Notes under the pieces: generated by a model
The model's database searches: none
What the model was told of the DNA's origin: nothing
Seen by the model: the letters and a program-made list of their open reading frames with translations, nothing else
Shown here: positions 25,702-34,790 of the stretch, piece after piece
How the letters are laid out: the number at the start of each line of letters is the position of its first letter
Numbering within the stretch: position 1 is the stretch's first letter
NCBI GenBank assembly: GCA_002439165.1
Contig: DJTE01000043.1
Span: 1 to 54,228 of the forward strand
Source of the DNA: Chryseobacterium indologenes
Lineage (GTDB): Bacteria; Bacteroidota; Bacteroidia; Flavobacteriales; Weeksellaceae
DNA length: 54,228 nt
Direction: 5' to 3'
Translations under genes and position numbers: made by a program

Positions 25702-26616
25702 ATGAGCGATCAGCTGGAAACCATACAAGATTATTACAGACGCATCCGGAAAGACCGGATCAAAATGTTTGATTCTGAGGATTTTGAAATGGGAAAATCC
25801 CACTTCAATATTTCGATGCGGAAATACTGCAGCTTCAAGAGCCCCTACAACCGCAGGGATTATTACAAGATCAGCTTTATCATAGGAAAAGGCACGATTC
25901 ATTACGGTACACATCAGCTGTATATCGACCGGCCTGCCCTGTTCTTTCCTTCGCCCAGTATTCCCTATTCTTGGGAGTGTGACGGCGATTTCCAGGAAGG
26001 TTATTTCTGTCTCTTTAATCAGGAATTCTTTAACGGAAATTCTGAATTCAGCCTGTTTAAAAAGACTTCGCTGTTCAAAGAATGGAGCAAGCCTGTTGTT
26101 TTTTTAACGGAGGAACAGACTCAACTCGCTACGCTTTATTTTGACCAGATTTACAGGATGAATAATTCGGCCTATCCGTTCCGGTGCAACAGCATTAAAA
26201 GCCATCTGGCTTCTGTTCTTCATCTGGCTCTGGAAAACCGTGTGGATGATATCAACCCGAATGAACTTCCCGCCAACATCCGTCTTTACCGTTTATTTGA
26301 TGAGCTGCTCAATAAGCAGTTCCCATTGGATTCCCCGGCTTATCCGCTGGCTCTGAAGACCGCTTCAGATTTTGCAGAACACCTTAATGTGCACGTCAAC
26401 CATCTGAATTCATCGGTAAAATCTGTTACCCGGCTTACCACTACCCAGATCATTAAAGAAAGAATGTTTGAAGAGTCCAAAAACCTGCTGAAATACACCA
26501 ACTGGGATATTGCTGAAATCGGCTACACCCTGGGATTCGATCAGCCGGCCCATTTCAATAATTTTTTCAAGAAACATGCTGATGTCTCTCCGCTCAAATT
26601 TAAAAACGCATTATAA
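25702..26616 (+). CDS. AraC-family transcriptional regulator
   Basis: A 304-aa regulator with an N-terminal cupin-like sensing domain and a C-terminal double helix-turn-helix near residues 215-304 (DFAEHLNVHVNHLNSSVK; DIAEIGYTLGFDQPAHFNNFFKK). The frame opens at a TTG (25669), but I chose the ATG at 25702 because a TATCTTTG -7 box covers 25674-25681, which would place the RNA start after that TTG. The MFS exporter gene follows 84 bp downstream on the same strand, so it is the likely target. Confidence 0.88.
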   Translation: MSDQLETIQDYYRRIRKDRIKMFDSEDFEMGKSHFNISMRKYCSFKSPYNRRDYYKISFIIGKGTIHYGTHQLYIDRPALFFPSPSIPYSWECDGDFQEGYFCLFNQEFFNGNSEFSLFKKTSLFKEWSKPVVFLTEEQTQLATLYFDQIYRMNNSAYPFRCNSIKSHLASVLHLALENRVDDINPNELPANIRLYRLFDELLNKQFPLDSPAYPLALKTASDFAEHLNVHVNHLNSSVKSVTRLTTTQIIKERMFEESKNLLKYTNWDIAEIGYTLGFDQPAHFNNFFKKHADVSPLKFKNAL

Positions 26617-26676
26617 ATCTTTGATTTTTGTAATTTTTACTTTGTCTTTTAAAATTCAATCCGGCTATTCCTGATG

Positions 26677-26684
26677 TACTTTTG
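26677..26684 (+). promoter_or_regulatory. -7 box of the MFS gene, embedded in a GTAC inverted repeat
   Basis: TACTTTTG matches TAnnTTTG and lies inside GTAC-TTTT-GTAC (26676-26687). A regulator bound there would block the promoter directly. Confidence 0.5.
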
Positions 26685-26700
26685 TACGGTAAAAAAATGA

Positions 26701-27915
26701 ATGATTATGTTGATGAAAGAAGCATCTGAAAAACGCATCAGATTAATAACGGTCATGGCCTTTATATCAATCCCGCTTTCGGGGTTTGTCACTGATATAT
26801 ATCTGCCTTCCTTCCCTTCTATGGCTAAAGAAATGCAGGTTTCCGAAAAGGATATTCAGATCACTTTAACGTCTTACCTTCTGAGCTACGGGATTTCCCA
26901 GCTGTTCGTTGGCGGTATTCTGGACAGCATAGGGCGTTACCGTCCAAAATTGCTGGCTTTATTCCTGCTGATCATCAGCAGTATTATGATTACGCTTACC
27001 GACAGTATTTTCCTGATATGTCTTCTCCGGATCCTTCAGGGTGCTGCTGTTTCTGTTCTGGTTGTAGCTACCCGTGCTATATTTGTTGATATTTATGATT
27101 CTGAAAAAGTAAAGCATTACCTGAGCTATTTTACCATTGTATGGTCATGCGGACCTATTTTAGCTCCTTTTTTAGGCGGATACCTCGAAAAGCTGTTCAA
27201 CTGGCATGCGAATTTTCATTTTCTGGCATTCTATGCAGGAATTCTTTTCCTTTTCGAATGGTTCTTCAGTGGAGAAAGCCTTCCTGAAAAGAAAAAGCTG
27301 GATCTTTCGGAAAATATCAGTCTGTATAAAATGATGCTGAAGAACCGTATTTTCATGCTGGGGATCATTATTCTCGGGCTGAGCTATTCTATTGTGATGC
27401 TCTTCAATATCACCGGACCATTTATTATCGAAAATACCTTTCATTTCACTCCGGTGGTGATCGGTTACTGTACGCTGATTTTAGGATTTTCATGGATGAT
27501 TGGCGGCTTTATCGGAAAACGCAGGCTTAAACTTGATTTTAAGGAACGGATCTTACAGCCTATTATTCTGCAGCTGATCCTGATTACCGGACTGATCATT
27601 ACAGGAAGTTTTGCAGAAAGTCTTTTTATCATGGTTCCTTTCGCCTTCTTTATTCATATCTGTTCAGGAATCCTGTTTACCTCATTCTTTACAACGAGTA
27701 TGCTGTACTTTCCGAAAAATGCAGGAACAGCCGGAGGACTGATGGGAGGACTGGTGTATGTGATCACTTCGGTTACCAGCTTTATTATTTCTGTAAGCGG
27801 AACCGTTACGGATCAGAATGGTCTGGCCTGCCGTTATCTCATCATTGCTCTTATTCTTCTTGGAGTGATCCTCATCATGAATCAGGCAGTAAAAAGAGAA
27901 AAGGCAGAGAACTGA
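26701..27915 (+). CDS. MFS drug-efflux transporter (Bcr/CflA type)
   Basis: A 404-aa integral membrane protein with about 12 hydrophobic segments. Segment 1 ends SGFVTDIYLPSFPSM, the signature of the Bcr/CflA multidrug efflux group, and the loop between segments 2 and 3 has DSIGRYRPK, the MFS motif A position. Several Met codons lie near the 5' end (26701, 26707, 26713); 26701 is taken because it is the first after the -7 box at 26677-26684. The AraC gene just upstream is its probable regulator. Substrate unknown. Confidence 0.88.
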   Translation: MIMLMKEASEKRIRLITVMAFISIPLSGFVTDIYLPSFPSMAKEMQVSEKDIQITLTSYLLSYGISQLFVGGILDSIGRYRPKLLALFLLIISSIMITLTDSIFLICLLRILQGAAVSVLVVATRAIFVDIYDSEKVKHYLSYFTIVWSCGPILAPFLGGYLEKLFNWHANFHFLAFYAGILFLFEWFFSGESLPEKKKLDLSENISLYKMMLKNRIFMLGIIILGLSYSIVMLFNITGPFIIENTFHFTPVVIGYCTLILGFSWMIGGFIGKRRLKLDFKERILQPIILQLILITGLIITGSFAESLFIMVPFAFFIHICSGILFTSFFTTSMLYFPKNAGTAGGLMGGLVYVITSVTSFIISVSGTVTDQNGLACRYLIIALILLGVILIMNQAVKREKAEN

Positions 27916-27923
27916 TCCCTGTT

Positions 27924-28265
27924 TCACGGTTGTAAGTTTTCGAGATACTGTTTCAGGATAATGGTATGGCAATGGTTTTCATGTTTTGCAGCATACAGCG
28001 GCGTGATCTTTTCCTGGTCCTTATGACCGCAGCAGGAACCCCTTTCCGGAATTGTTTATGTTGAGCTCATACATGTATTTTTCAGCGAAATCTTTCTATA
28101 AATCCGGGTCGTGATGAAACCATTTCCGGAGTTCTGATGAGGGTGTCAGATCTTTACCCGGGCATCAGTGCCAGCATGTTCCTTAGAAAGCCCTCCGGGC
28201 CGGAGACGGTCTGCCAGCACACGAAACGCGTCTTCCGGAGTTGGAGTTTCACAGCCCCGTTTCAA
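27924..28265 (-). pseudogene. Remnant of a probable ankyrin-repeat gene
   Basis: Minus-strand frames preserve protein-like pieces in order: PEDAFRVLADRLRPGG, then SSELRKWFHHDPDL followed by an in-frame stop and KDFAEKYMYELNI, and finally KDQEKITPLYAAKHENH to a stop at 27924. The last piece (TPLYAAKHENH...) reads like an ankyrin helix-turn-helix. At least two frameshifts and one stop separate the pieces. It fills most of the 27916-28533 interval, which has no intact gene. The ankyrin assignment is moderate. Confidence 0.5.
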
Positions 28266-28533
28266 CGTTATTATACTTATTTGATACGGTACTAAAGGGA
28301 CTGATATTTAAAATTTTCAGGATTCAGATCACGAAAATTTCTTTATATGAGCCCGGATGATTCATTCATTTTCTCTTTGTAAGATCATGCCTATTTTTTT
28401 CAGAAACCATACAGAGCTTTTCCTTTTTTTGTTTAATTTAGCAAAGTGCTGAGCAGCATTCAGACCGGAATTCCCCCATACGGCCTGAAATATTTCTTCG
28501 CCATCATTAACGATAAAACAATCTTTCACAAAA

Positions 28534-29424
28534 ATGAAAAAAATTGTGTTCCTGGCCTCTGTATGCATGATTTCTGTACAGCTGAGTGCACAGTCTGCTG
28601 AAAATTTACGAAAAGAAATCATCCGGATCATGGCATCAAAAAATGCTACTGCCGGAATATCCGTCAAAAATATAGAGGATAAAGACACTTTAAACATCAA
28701 CGGCAATATGAGTATGCCGATGATGAGTGTTTTCAAATTTCATATCGCTCTTGCTATCCTGGACCGGGTGGATAAAGGGAAGCTGCAGCTGCACCAGAAA
28801 TTCTTTATAAAAAAGGAAGAACTTCTTCCTGATACCTGGAGCCCTATCCGTGATGAATTTCCTGACGGAAATATAAGTCTTACCCTTGACCAGCTGTTAC
28901 GGTACACCGTTTCTCACAGTGATAACAATGGCTGTGATATTCTTCTGAGAATGACAGGAGGACCTGAGGCGGTTCAGAAATTCATTAAGAAACAGGGTAT
29001 CAGGGATATTACCATTAAGCTGGATGAAGAGCAGATGGGTAAAGCCTGGGAAAACCTGTATGTAAATACCACAACTCCTGAAGCGACGACCTTTCTTCTG
29101 GAAAAATTTTACAGAGGAAAAATTCTGAAGAAAAATACATCAGCCTATCTTTACCGGATCATGGTGCAGACTTCACGCGGACTGACATGGATGAAAGCAG
29201 GGCTGCCTCCCGGAACGGAACGGGCTCACAGAACAGGTATTTCCGGAAACAACAAAGACAATCTGAGGGCAGCTATGAATGATGTGGGAATTTTTAAACT
29301 TCCCAACGGAAAACACGTCATTCTTTCCGTATATCTGAAAAACATTACGGAAGAACGTGCTGACACTGAAAAAATAATTGCAGCCATTGCTGAAGCGACT
29401 TATAACCACTATAACACTCAATAA
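28534..29424 (+). CDS. Class A beta-lactamase-like protein (subclass A2), copy 1
   Basis: A 296-aa exported serine beta-lactamase. It has a signal peptide (FLASVCMISVQLSA, cleavage near 20), S65-x-x-K68 (SVFK), SDN loop S129-D130-N131, a Glu in the omega-loop position (LDEEQM, E165/E166) and R233-T234-G235 in place of the usual K-T-G. This set fits the A2 enzymes of Chryseobacterium/Bacteroides type. It is the first gene of a five-gene operon (next start 1-4 bp downstream). Compared with copy 2 (30893) its omega loop and GISGNN after RTG are less typical, so its beta-lactam activity is less certain. Confidence 0.82.
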   Translation: MKKIVFLASVCMISVQLSAQSAENLRKEIIRIMASKNATAGISVKNIEDKDTLNINGNMSMPMMSVFKFHIALAILDRVDKGKLQLHQKFFIKKEELLPDTWSPIRDEFPDGNISLTLDQLLRYTVSHSDNNGCDILLRMTGGPEAVQKFIKKQGIRDITIKLDEEQMGKAWENLYVNTTTPEATTFLLEKFYRGKILKKNTSAYLYRIMVQTSRGLTWMKAGLPPGTERAHRTGISGNNKDNLRAAMNDVGIFKLPNGKHVILSVYLKNITEERADTEKIIAAIAEATYNHYNTQ

Positions 29425-29425
29425 A

Positions 29426-30100
29426 ATGATGTTCATCAGAAAATTCATATGGGCCGCAGTGATTTTAACGGCTTCTTTCAGCTGCAAACCTCATCAGAAA
29501 ACAGAAATCGTCCGGGAAGAAAATAATTATGTGTTTTTTCTGCATAATAAATTTGTTGAGAACAACCCTTCAGGAACGATTGCCCCTGAATATAATACAA
29601 AAGCGGAATATAATGAAATACTGGCTTCTTTCCGGAAAGACGGTTTTGTGGTCATCAGCGAGAAAAGAAAACCTAAAACAGATGCCGTAATGTATGCTAA
29701 AAAGGTCGTCTCACAGATCGACAGTTTAACGGCAATGGGGGTCAAGCCCGATCATATTACCGTGGTCGGCACATCCAAAGGCGGCTATATTGCTCAGTTT
29801 GTTTCTACGTATGCTAAAAATCCGGATCTTAATTTTGTTCTGATCGGCTGTTATCAGGATTCTGATATCAAAGAAGTTCCTGATATCAATTTCTGCGGAA
29901 ATATTCTGACTATCTATGAAAAAACCGATGTTTTCGGGGTATCCGCCATTAAAAGAAAAGAACTGTCTAACCTCTCCGTTCCCCGTTTTAAAGAAATCGA
30001 ACTTAATACCGGATTAAAGCACGGATTTTTATACCTTGCTTCCGATGAATGGATTCTGCCGGCTAAAAAATGGGCAGCAAGAAATTATGACCTTAAATAA
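29426..30100 (+). CDS. Alpha/beta-hydrolase lipoprotein
   Basis: A roughly 224-aa protein. The frame is open further upstream into the beta-lactamase gene, but the tandem ATGs at 29426/29429 directly follow its stop (29424) and give a clean lipoprotein signal (FIWAAVILTASFSC). The nucleophile elbow GTSKGGY sits near the middle, and a late LKHGF provides a His candidate. It is likely a membrane-anchored esterase or thioesterase. It lies second in the hydrolase operon; the substrate is unknown. Confidence 0.7.
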   Translation: MMFIRKFIWAAVILTASFSCKPHQKTEIVREENNYVFFLHNKFVENNPSGTIAPEYNTKAEYNEILASFRKDGFVVISEKRKPKTDAVMYAKKVVSQIDSLTAMGVKPDHITVVGTSKGGYIAQFVSTYAKNPDLNFVLIGCYQDSDIKEVPDINFCGNILTIYEKTDVFGVSAIKRKELSNLSVPRFKEIELNTGLKHGFLYLASDEWILPAKKWAARNYDLK

Positions 30101-30109
30101 CCCGGTGGT

Positions 30110-30871
30110 ATGATGCGATATTCAGTGTTTATTATTCTAAGTTTTCTTTTTATCCAATGTTCTGTGAGAACCCGCGGTATTGCAGTTGCCAGTGCAGATT
30201 TTGAACCGGACACGCTGACTTATTTCGACCAGTCCAGAAGCCGGAAGATCCCGGTAGCCATTTATCAACCTAAAAATAAAAAAACAGCCCATCTTACCCC
30301 CATTATTTTCAGTCACGGCTGGGGCGAAAATAAAGGCGGGGATTATTTTGTGTATTCCTATCTCACCAAACTTCTTGTGTCAAAAGGATATTTTGTCGTA
30401 AGTATCCAGCATGAACTGCCTGGTGATGAAACGCTGGCGATGGACGGAAATCTCAGGGTTACAAGGATGCCCAACTGGGAACGCGGTGCCCGGAATATTC
30501 TCTTTGTCCTGAACAGGCTGAAAACCGATTTTCCAGATCTTTCCTACAATAAACTGGCTGTAATAGGACATTCCAACGGTGGCGACATGACTGCTCTCTT
30601 TGCCCATCAGCATCCTGAACTTATTCATAAGGTGATTACGATGGATAACCGGAGAATGCCGCTACCCAGAACGGCTCATCCTAAAATCTACACGCTACGC
30701 TCCAATGATTATCCCGCAGATGAGGGGGTTCTGCCTGCGGAAGAAGAAAAAAAGAAATACGGAATAACCGTTGACTTTACCCGGATCAACCACAGCAGTA
30801 TGGACAACGACGCAACTCCTGATGAAGGTGAATATATGACACAGAAGATCCTGGAGTATTTAAAGAATTAA
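30110..30871 (+). CDS. Alpha/beta-hydrolase lipoprotein (dienelactone hydrolase/PAF-acetylhydrolase-like)
   Basis: A 253-aa protein with a lipobox (FIILSFLFIQC, Cys near 17). Hydrolase motifs: oxyanion strand IIFSHGWGENKGG, nucleophile elbow GHSNGGDM, and a C-terminal INHSSM with the candidate catalytic His. It starts 9 bp after the preceding gene. Together with its neighbour it places two lipid-anchored esterases between two beta-lactamase paralogues. Confidence 0.75.
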   Translation: MMRYSVFIILSFLFIQCSVRTRGIAVASADFEPDTLTYFDQSRSRKIPVAIYQPKNKKTAHLTPIIFSHGWGENKGGDYFVYSYLTKLLVSKGYFVVSIQHELPGDETLAMDGNLRVTRMPNWERGARNILFVLNRLKTDFPDLSYNKLAVIGHSNGGDMTALFAHQHPELIHKVITMDNRRMPLPRTAHPKIYTLRSNDYPADEGVLPAEEEKKKYGITVDFTRINHSSMDNDATPDEGEYMTQKILEYLKN

Positions 30872-30892
30872 TCATTTTAACAAAAAAATAAT

Positions 30893-31780
30893 ATGCAATC
30901 TGCAAGATTTTACTGTGCTGCCCTCAGCATTATGCTGGGATCATTCAGCCTGAATGCTCAAAAGACCACGAGTCTTGCTCAGAAAATTGAAAGCATTATC
31001 TCCGGTAAAAAAGCGGATGTAGGCGTTTCTGTTATCGGAGTTCAAAAAAATGACCAAGTACTGATTCACGGTGACCAATTTTACCCGATGCTGAGCACGT
31101 TCAAATTTCCTATTGCTTTAACTACGCTTCATCAGGTTGAAAAAGGCAGACTGAGCCTTGACCAGAAACTTTTCATTAAAAAGGAGGAACTGCTGGAAAA
31201 TACCTGGAGTCCCTTCAAGGAAAAACACCCTGAAGGAAATATTACGATCAGCCTGGAAGAGGCTCTGCAATGGATGATGTGTTACAGTGATAACAATTTA
31301 ACAGACATTATTCTGAGACTGATTGGAGGAACTGAACCTGTACAAAAATTCATCGGAAGTGGTTTTATCATCAAAAACAATGAGGAAGAAATGCATAAAG
31401 ACTGGGATGCTCAGTTTATCAATAAGATTACTCCCAGGAAGGCCACTGATCTTTTGGAAAAGTTCTATCAGGGAAAAATATTGAATAAAGCGCACACTCA
31501 ATGGCTTTACAATGCCATGCTCAACAACCGGACCGGCCTGAAACGCCTGAAAGGAAAGCTGCCGGAAAATGTAAAAGCAGCCCACAGAAGCGGAACATCT
31601 TTCACCAATGAAGCAGGAATGACCGGTGCTGTGAACAGTTACGGGATTATTGAACTTTCCGGCAACAGAAAAATCGTTGTTGCCGTTTTTGTACATGATA
31701 CCTATGAAAGTTTTGATAACGCCGAGACTATCATCGCTGATATTTCCAAAGCCGCTTATGACCACTATAACACTAAATAA
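30893..31780 (+). CDS. Class A beta-lactamase (subclass A2), copy 2
   Basis: A 295-aa exported enzyme. Signal peptide cleaved near residue 22 (SLNAQ); S68-T-F-K71 active-site motif; S132-D133-N134; omega-loop acidic cluster EEEMHKDWD (E164-E166); and R232-S233-G234-T235 replacing K-T-G-T, as in CGA/CIA-type enzymes of this genus by my recollection. It is clearly paralogous to copy 1 (shared LFIKKEELL.TWSP and YDHYNT endings). It should hydrolyse penicillins and/or cephalosporins in the periplasm. Fourth gene of the operon, 3 bp before the last. Confidence 0.88.
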   Translation: MQSARFYCAALSIMLGSFSLNAQKTTSLAQKIESIISGKKADVGVSVIGVQKNDQVLIHGDQFYPMLSTFKFPIALTTLHQVEKGRLSLDQKLFIKKEELLENTWSPFKEKHPEGNITISLEEALQWMMCYSDNNLTDIILRLIGGTEPVQKFIGSGFIIKNNEEEMHKDWDAQFINKITPRKATDLLEKFYQGKILNKAHTQWLYNAMLNNRTGLKRLKGKLPENVKAAHRSGTSFTNEAGMTGAVNSYGIIELSGNRKIVVAVFVHDTYESFDNAETIIADISKAAYDHYNTK

Positions 31781-31783
31781 CCT

Positions 31784-32824
31784 ATGTTGAAAACCTCACT
31801 TTTTCCCACATTACTGATGGCTGTGGCATTCTGTACCCCGGTGAATGCACAGAAAGCGGCAGCCTATTCTGGAAAGCTAGACAGTATTATAACTGCTTCG
31901 GAGCCATTACAGTTCAACGGGGTTGTTCTTGTCTCCCAGGGCGGAAAAACCCGATATCTGAAAGCACATGGTTACAAAGATTTTGATAAAAAGATTCCCC
32001 TGAAAACAGACGATCAGTTCGAAATCATGTCCAATTCCAAACAGATTACAGCGGTTCTGGTTTTACAGGCAGCTGAAAAAGGAAACCTTGACCTTGAGAC
32101 CCCGATCCGGAAGTATCTGCCGGAACTCACCCAATCCTGGGCGGATACGGTCACGATACACCATCTTCTGAATCATACCCATGGTATTGTTGACACCGAA
32201 AAGCCCCTGGTTATCAAGCCCGGTTCACAATTCAAATATGGAAATCTGTCTTATGCCCTTTTGGGTGAAATTCTTGAAAATACAACGAAAAAGAAATACA
32301 CAGCACTGGCTCATGCCCTGTTCAAAAAACTGAAAATGAATAAGACTTTCTGCTACGACGCGCAGAATAAACAATCTTTGGTTCCGGGGTACAGGAGTGA
32401 TAATAACCGGTATCAGAAAACAGGGGAAACATTTATCAATACGGAACTGCTGCCCGCTGCCGGAATTGTTTCCACGGTTCAGGATCTGGCAAAATGGGAT
32501 CAGGCCCTCTACAAAGGAAAACTGCTTTCCCCCAAGTATCAGAAGGCGATGATGACCGCTTCTACTCTGTCCCAGCACAGTGTTTTCGGAAAAGAGAATA
32601 TGGGATTCGGGTACAGCGTGAGAGTGGTCAGAGAACAGGGACTGGATTATTTCGGGATTACAGGATTGGGAGATGGTTTTACCTGCCTTAATGTATATTT
32701 CCCATCCACTGATACCAGTGTAATTGTCCTTGAAAACCAGATGCCAAGAAATAGTGAGTATTGGAGTTATAAGGAAGCAGCCATTAAGAATGCGGTACTG
32801 AAAAGTATTGTCAACAGACATTAA
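31784..32824 (+). CDS. Serine hydrolase of the class C beta-lactamase/penicillin-binding family
   Basis: A 346-aa exported protein with signal peptide (LLMAVAFCTPVNA, cleavage near 22), S83-x-x-K86 (SNSK) and Y152-x-N154 (YGN), the first two motifs of the PF00144 family; the third motif position has GLGDG. Such proteins include DD-peptidases, esterases and class C lactamases; this one lacks strong class C features and is best called a serine hydrolase. It starts 3 bp after copy 2 and ends the operon. Confidence 0.82.
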   Translation: MLKTSLFPTLLMAVAFCTPVNAQKAAAYSGKLDSIITASEPLQFNGVVLVSQGGKTRYLKAHGYKDFDKKIPLKTDDQFEIMSNSKQITAVLVLQAAEKGNLDLETPIRKYLPELTQSWADTVTIHHLLNHTHGIVDTEKPLVIKPGSQFKYGNLSYALLGEILENTTKKKYTALAHALFKKLKMNKTFCYDAQNKQSLVPGYRSDNNRYQKTGETFINTELLPAAGIVSTVQDLAKWDQALYKGKLLSPKYQKAMMTASTLSQHSVFGKENMGFGYSVRVVREQGLDYFGITGLGDGFTCLNVYFPSTDTSVIVLENQMPRNSEYWSYKEAAIKNAVLKSIVNRH

Positions 32825-32888
32825 TTCAGGGGCCGTTTTATCTCTAATGCATAAATTTACGCTAAAACCGGAATTGAAAGATTTTATT

Positions 32889-32929
32889 TTATTCAATAGC
32901 AACGGCTTCAACCTGTTGCTATTGAATAA
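32889..32929. repeat. 15-bp perfect inverted repeat after the hydrolase operon
   Basis: Arms 32889-32903 and 32915-32929 (core TTCAATAGCAAC / GTTGCTATTGAA) with an 11-nt loop. No T-run follows, so it may be a factor-assisted terminator, an RNA-stability element or a binding site. Confidence 0.75.
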
Positions 32930-33037
32930 TCAATTTGGGTCAACTATGGCAGGACTGAGTTTCATAAGCGTTCTAAACCCCGATTAAGAAAATAAAAAAC
33001 CGAATACCTTAAAAAGACAACGCTTTTCTGTTATTTT

Positions 33038-33379
33038 TTATTGATCCCGCCAGCTATACCTGCAATATCTGCACTGTTTGGCAAAAGGGGTCCGGGCCGG
33101 TTTACCGCATTCCGGGCAGTTGTTGAAAAACACTTTTTCAGGATTTTCCTCCAGGATCCGTTTGATGATTTTCTGTTCAAATTCCCCATAGCCATTTTTC
33201 AGGAGGGCTGATACTTCAGGATCTGAACTTATCCAGCCTTTTTCAGCCATTATCTTTCTCATCTGAGAATTTTCAGATGTCTTGCTTGTGTATACATGAT
33301 ACTTTAATGCCAACTGTTCATCATCAGTCATTAAATGACGAAAATAATTTCTGACATAGTTTATGATTTCTTTATCCAT
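33038..33379 (-). CDS. Small protein with C-terminal zinc ribbon
   Basis: A 113-aa protein, mostly helical, ending with a four-Cys zinc ribbon (CPECGK ... CRYCRYSW). The frame continues upstream to 33427 into the lactonase-like gene, but the ATG at 33379 lies 16 bp after that gene's stop (33396) and gives a product starting MDKEIINYVRNYF. The fold and role are unknown. The position suggests co-transcription with the lactonase-like gene, though no functional link is evident. Confidence 0.65.
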   Translation of the reverse strand: MDKEIINYVRNYFRHLMTDDEQLALKYHVYTSKTSENSQMRKIMAEKGWISSDPEVSALLKNGYGEFEQKIIKRILEENPEKVFFNNCPECGKPARTPFAKQCRYCRYSWRDQ

Positions 33380-33395
33380 TCTGTATCTGCAAAAA

Positions 33396-34517
33396 TTAAT
33401 ATTTTCTGATCTGTACGGAAGTGACATTTTTTATTTTTACTCTGCGCCCTGATTTTTTCAGTAATCCGGTTTCTGTATTTCTCTTAAATACAAAGACATC
33501 ACTGCTGACTACATTGGTTACGATCAGGAACTTTCCGGATTCATCTATGGCAAATGTCCTGGGATGTTTTCCTCCGGTTGGCTGGTAGCCTACGTTTTTC
33601 AGTTTTCCGTCATTCTGAATGGAAAATATGGCAATATTATTTTCATGACCGCGGTTTGAGGCATACAAAAATTTACCGTCAGGAGAAATATGAACATCTG
33701 AGCCTTCAAAATCTTCTCTGAATTTTTCAGAATGGGTAAAGATCCTCTGTACAGGTGTTAATTTTCCGTTTTCATATGAATATACACTTACAGCACCTCC
33801 CATTTCTTCGATGCAATAGGCCAATTTTCCGTTCGGATGAAAAGTAAAGTGTCTCGGACCACTTCCAGGGACAGTCTGAGTAAAAGGTTGTCCGGTTGCG
33901 GTTAAAGGCCGGTCTTTTTCAGTGTCAAACCCGTAAGCCCTGATCTTATCTGCGCCCAGATCCTGCAGAAAGATATAGTTAAAATCAGGAGAAAAAACAG
34001 TGGAATGAATATGGGAACGGTCCTGCCTATCCGGATTAACACTTCCCTCTGAAAACTGAAAGTTCTGAACCGCAGGCTGAATCACGCCGTTTTCTGAAAC
34101 CGGATATACGGAAACACTTCCTTCAGTGTAATTTCCGTTAACCAGCCATTTATCATTTTGATGGGCTGTAAGATATACCGGATTTTCACCGCCGCTTTTC
34201 TGGCTGCTGATAAAGGTAAGTGTTCTGTTTTCAGGACTGAACTCAAAGCTGCTTACACTTCCTGCATTTTCTGTTTTGCTGTCTGTACAGGCAAAAAGAT
34301 ACTTACCATTTTGTGATAAACTGAGGAATGACGGATTCCGGATATTTTTCACTGCGGTTACTTTGGATAGTTTTCCGCGGACCGTATCCAGTTCATAAAC
34401 ATAAATGCCTTCTGTTGTTTTGTCCCAGTTAAATGAGCCAAAAAATACGTATGTATTCTGTGAGTATAATTTTGCGCTGGCTAAAATTATAGTCATCAGA
34501 CTCAATGCTTTCTTCAA
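33396..34517 (-). CDS. Exported lactonase-family seven-bladed beta-propeller (6-phosphogluconolactonase YbhE-like)
   Basis: A 373-aa propeller with repeated blade motifs (SQNGKYLFACTD; HPNGKLAYCIEE; SPDGKFLYASNRG; DESGKFLIVTN). The GSGPRHFTFHPNGK and GSDVHISPDGKF blades match the lactonase family PF10282. The N-terminus (KALSLMTIILASAKLYSQ) looks like a signal peptide, so unlike YbhE it would act outside the cytoplasm. The start codon is TTG at 34517; a later ATG at codon 8 would shorten the signal. The sugar-lactone substrate is not proven. Confidence 0.82.
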   Translation of the reverse strand: MKKALSLMTIILASAKLYSQNTYVFFGSFNWDKTTEGIYVYELDTVRGKLSKVTAVKNIRNPSFLSLSQNGKYLFACTDSKTENAGSVSSFEFSPENRTLTFISSQKSGGENPVYLTAHQNDKWLVNGNYTEGSVSVYPVSENGVIQPAVQNFQFSEGSVNPDRQDRSHIHSTVFSPDFNYIFLQDLGADKIRAYGFDTEKDRPLTATGQPFTQTVPGSGPRHFTFHPNGKLAYCIEEMGGAVSVYSYENGKLTPVQRIFTHSEKFREDFEGSDVHISPDGKFLYASNRGHENNIAIFSIQNDGKLKNVGYQPTGGKHPRTFAIDESGKFLIVTNVVSSDVFVFKRNTETGLLKKSGRRVKIKNVTSVQIRKY

Positions 34518-34689
34518 TTTTCGTTATTTGTTTTTAATGGATTTTTTGGAGTGGTATTCCCAGTGATGAGCAAATTTATGGATTTACTTCGGAATATGGC
34601 AGTATGAAAGGATATTATCGGAATATTGAATTTAAGATCTTTTAAATACTATTACATTTCTTTAAGTCTGTAAAAAGGTTTACCACGCA

Positions 34690-34790
34690 AAGGCGATGAG
34701 TAATTCCGTTTTATTTTGAGTGGGCAAAGTGATGCGACTCCGTCGCTGATGAAGTTTTATGGCTATGTGTAGGTTTCAACGGATCAACAT
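34690..34790 (-). repeat. Diverged copy of the intergenic repeat, inverted
   Basis: On the minus strand it reads CTTCATCAGCGACGGAGTCGC (GCGAC-GGA-GTCGC stem, plus coordinates 34734-34746) followed by ACTTTGCCCACTCAAAA. This parallels CTTCATCGGATCAACGGAGTTGAT and CTTTGCCCACTGAAA of the main units, with both arms of the stem changed. The rest of 34518-34918 holds no gene. Confidence 0.6.
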
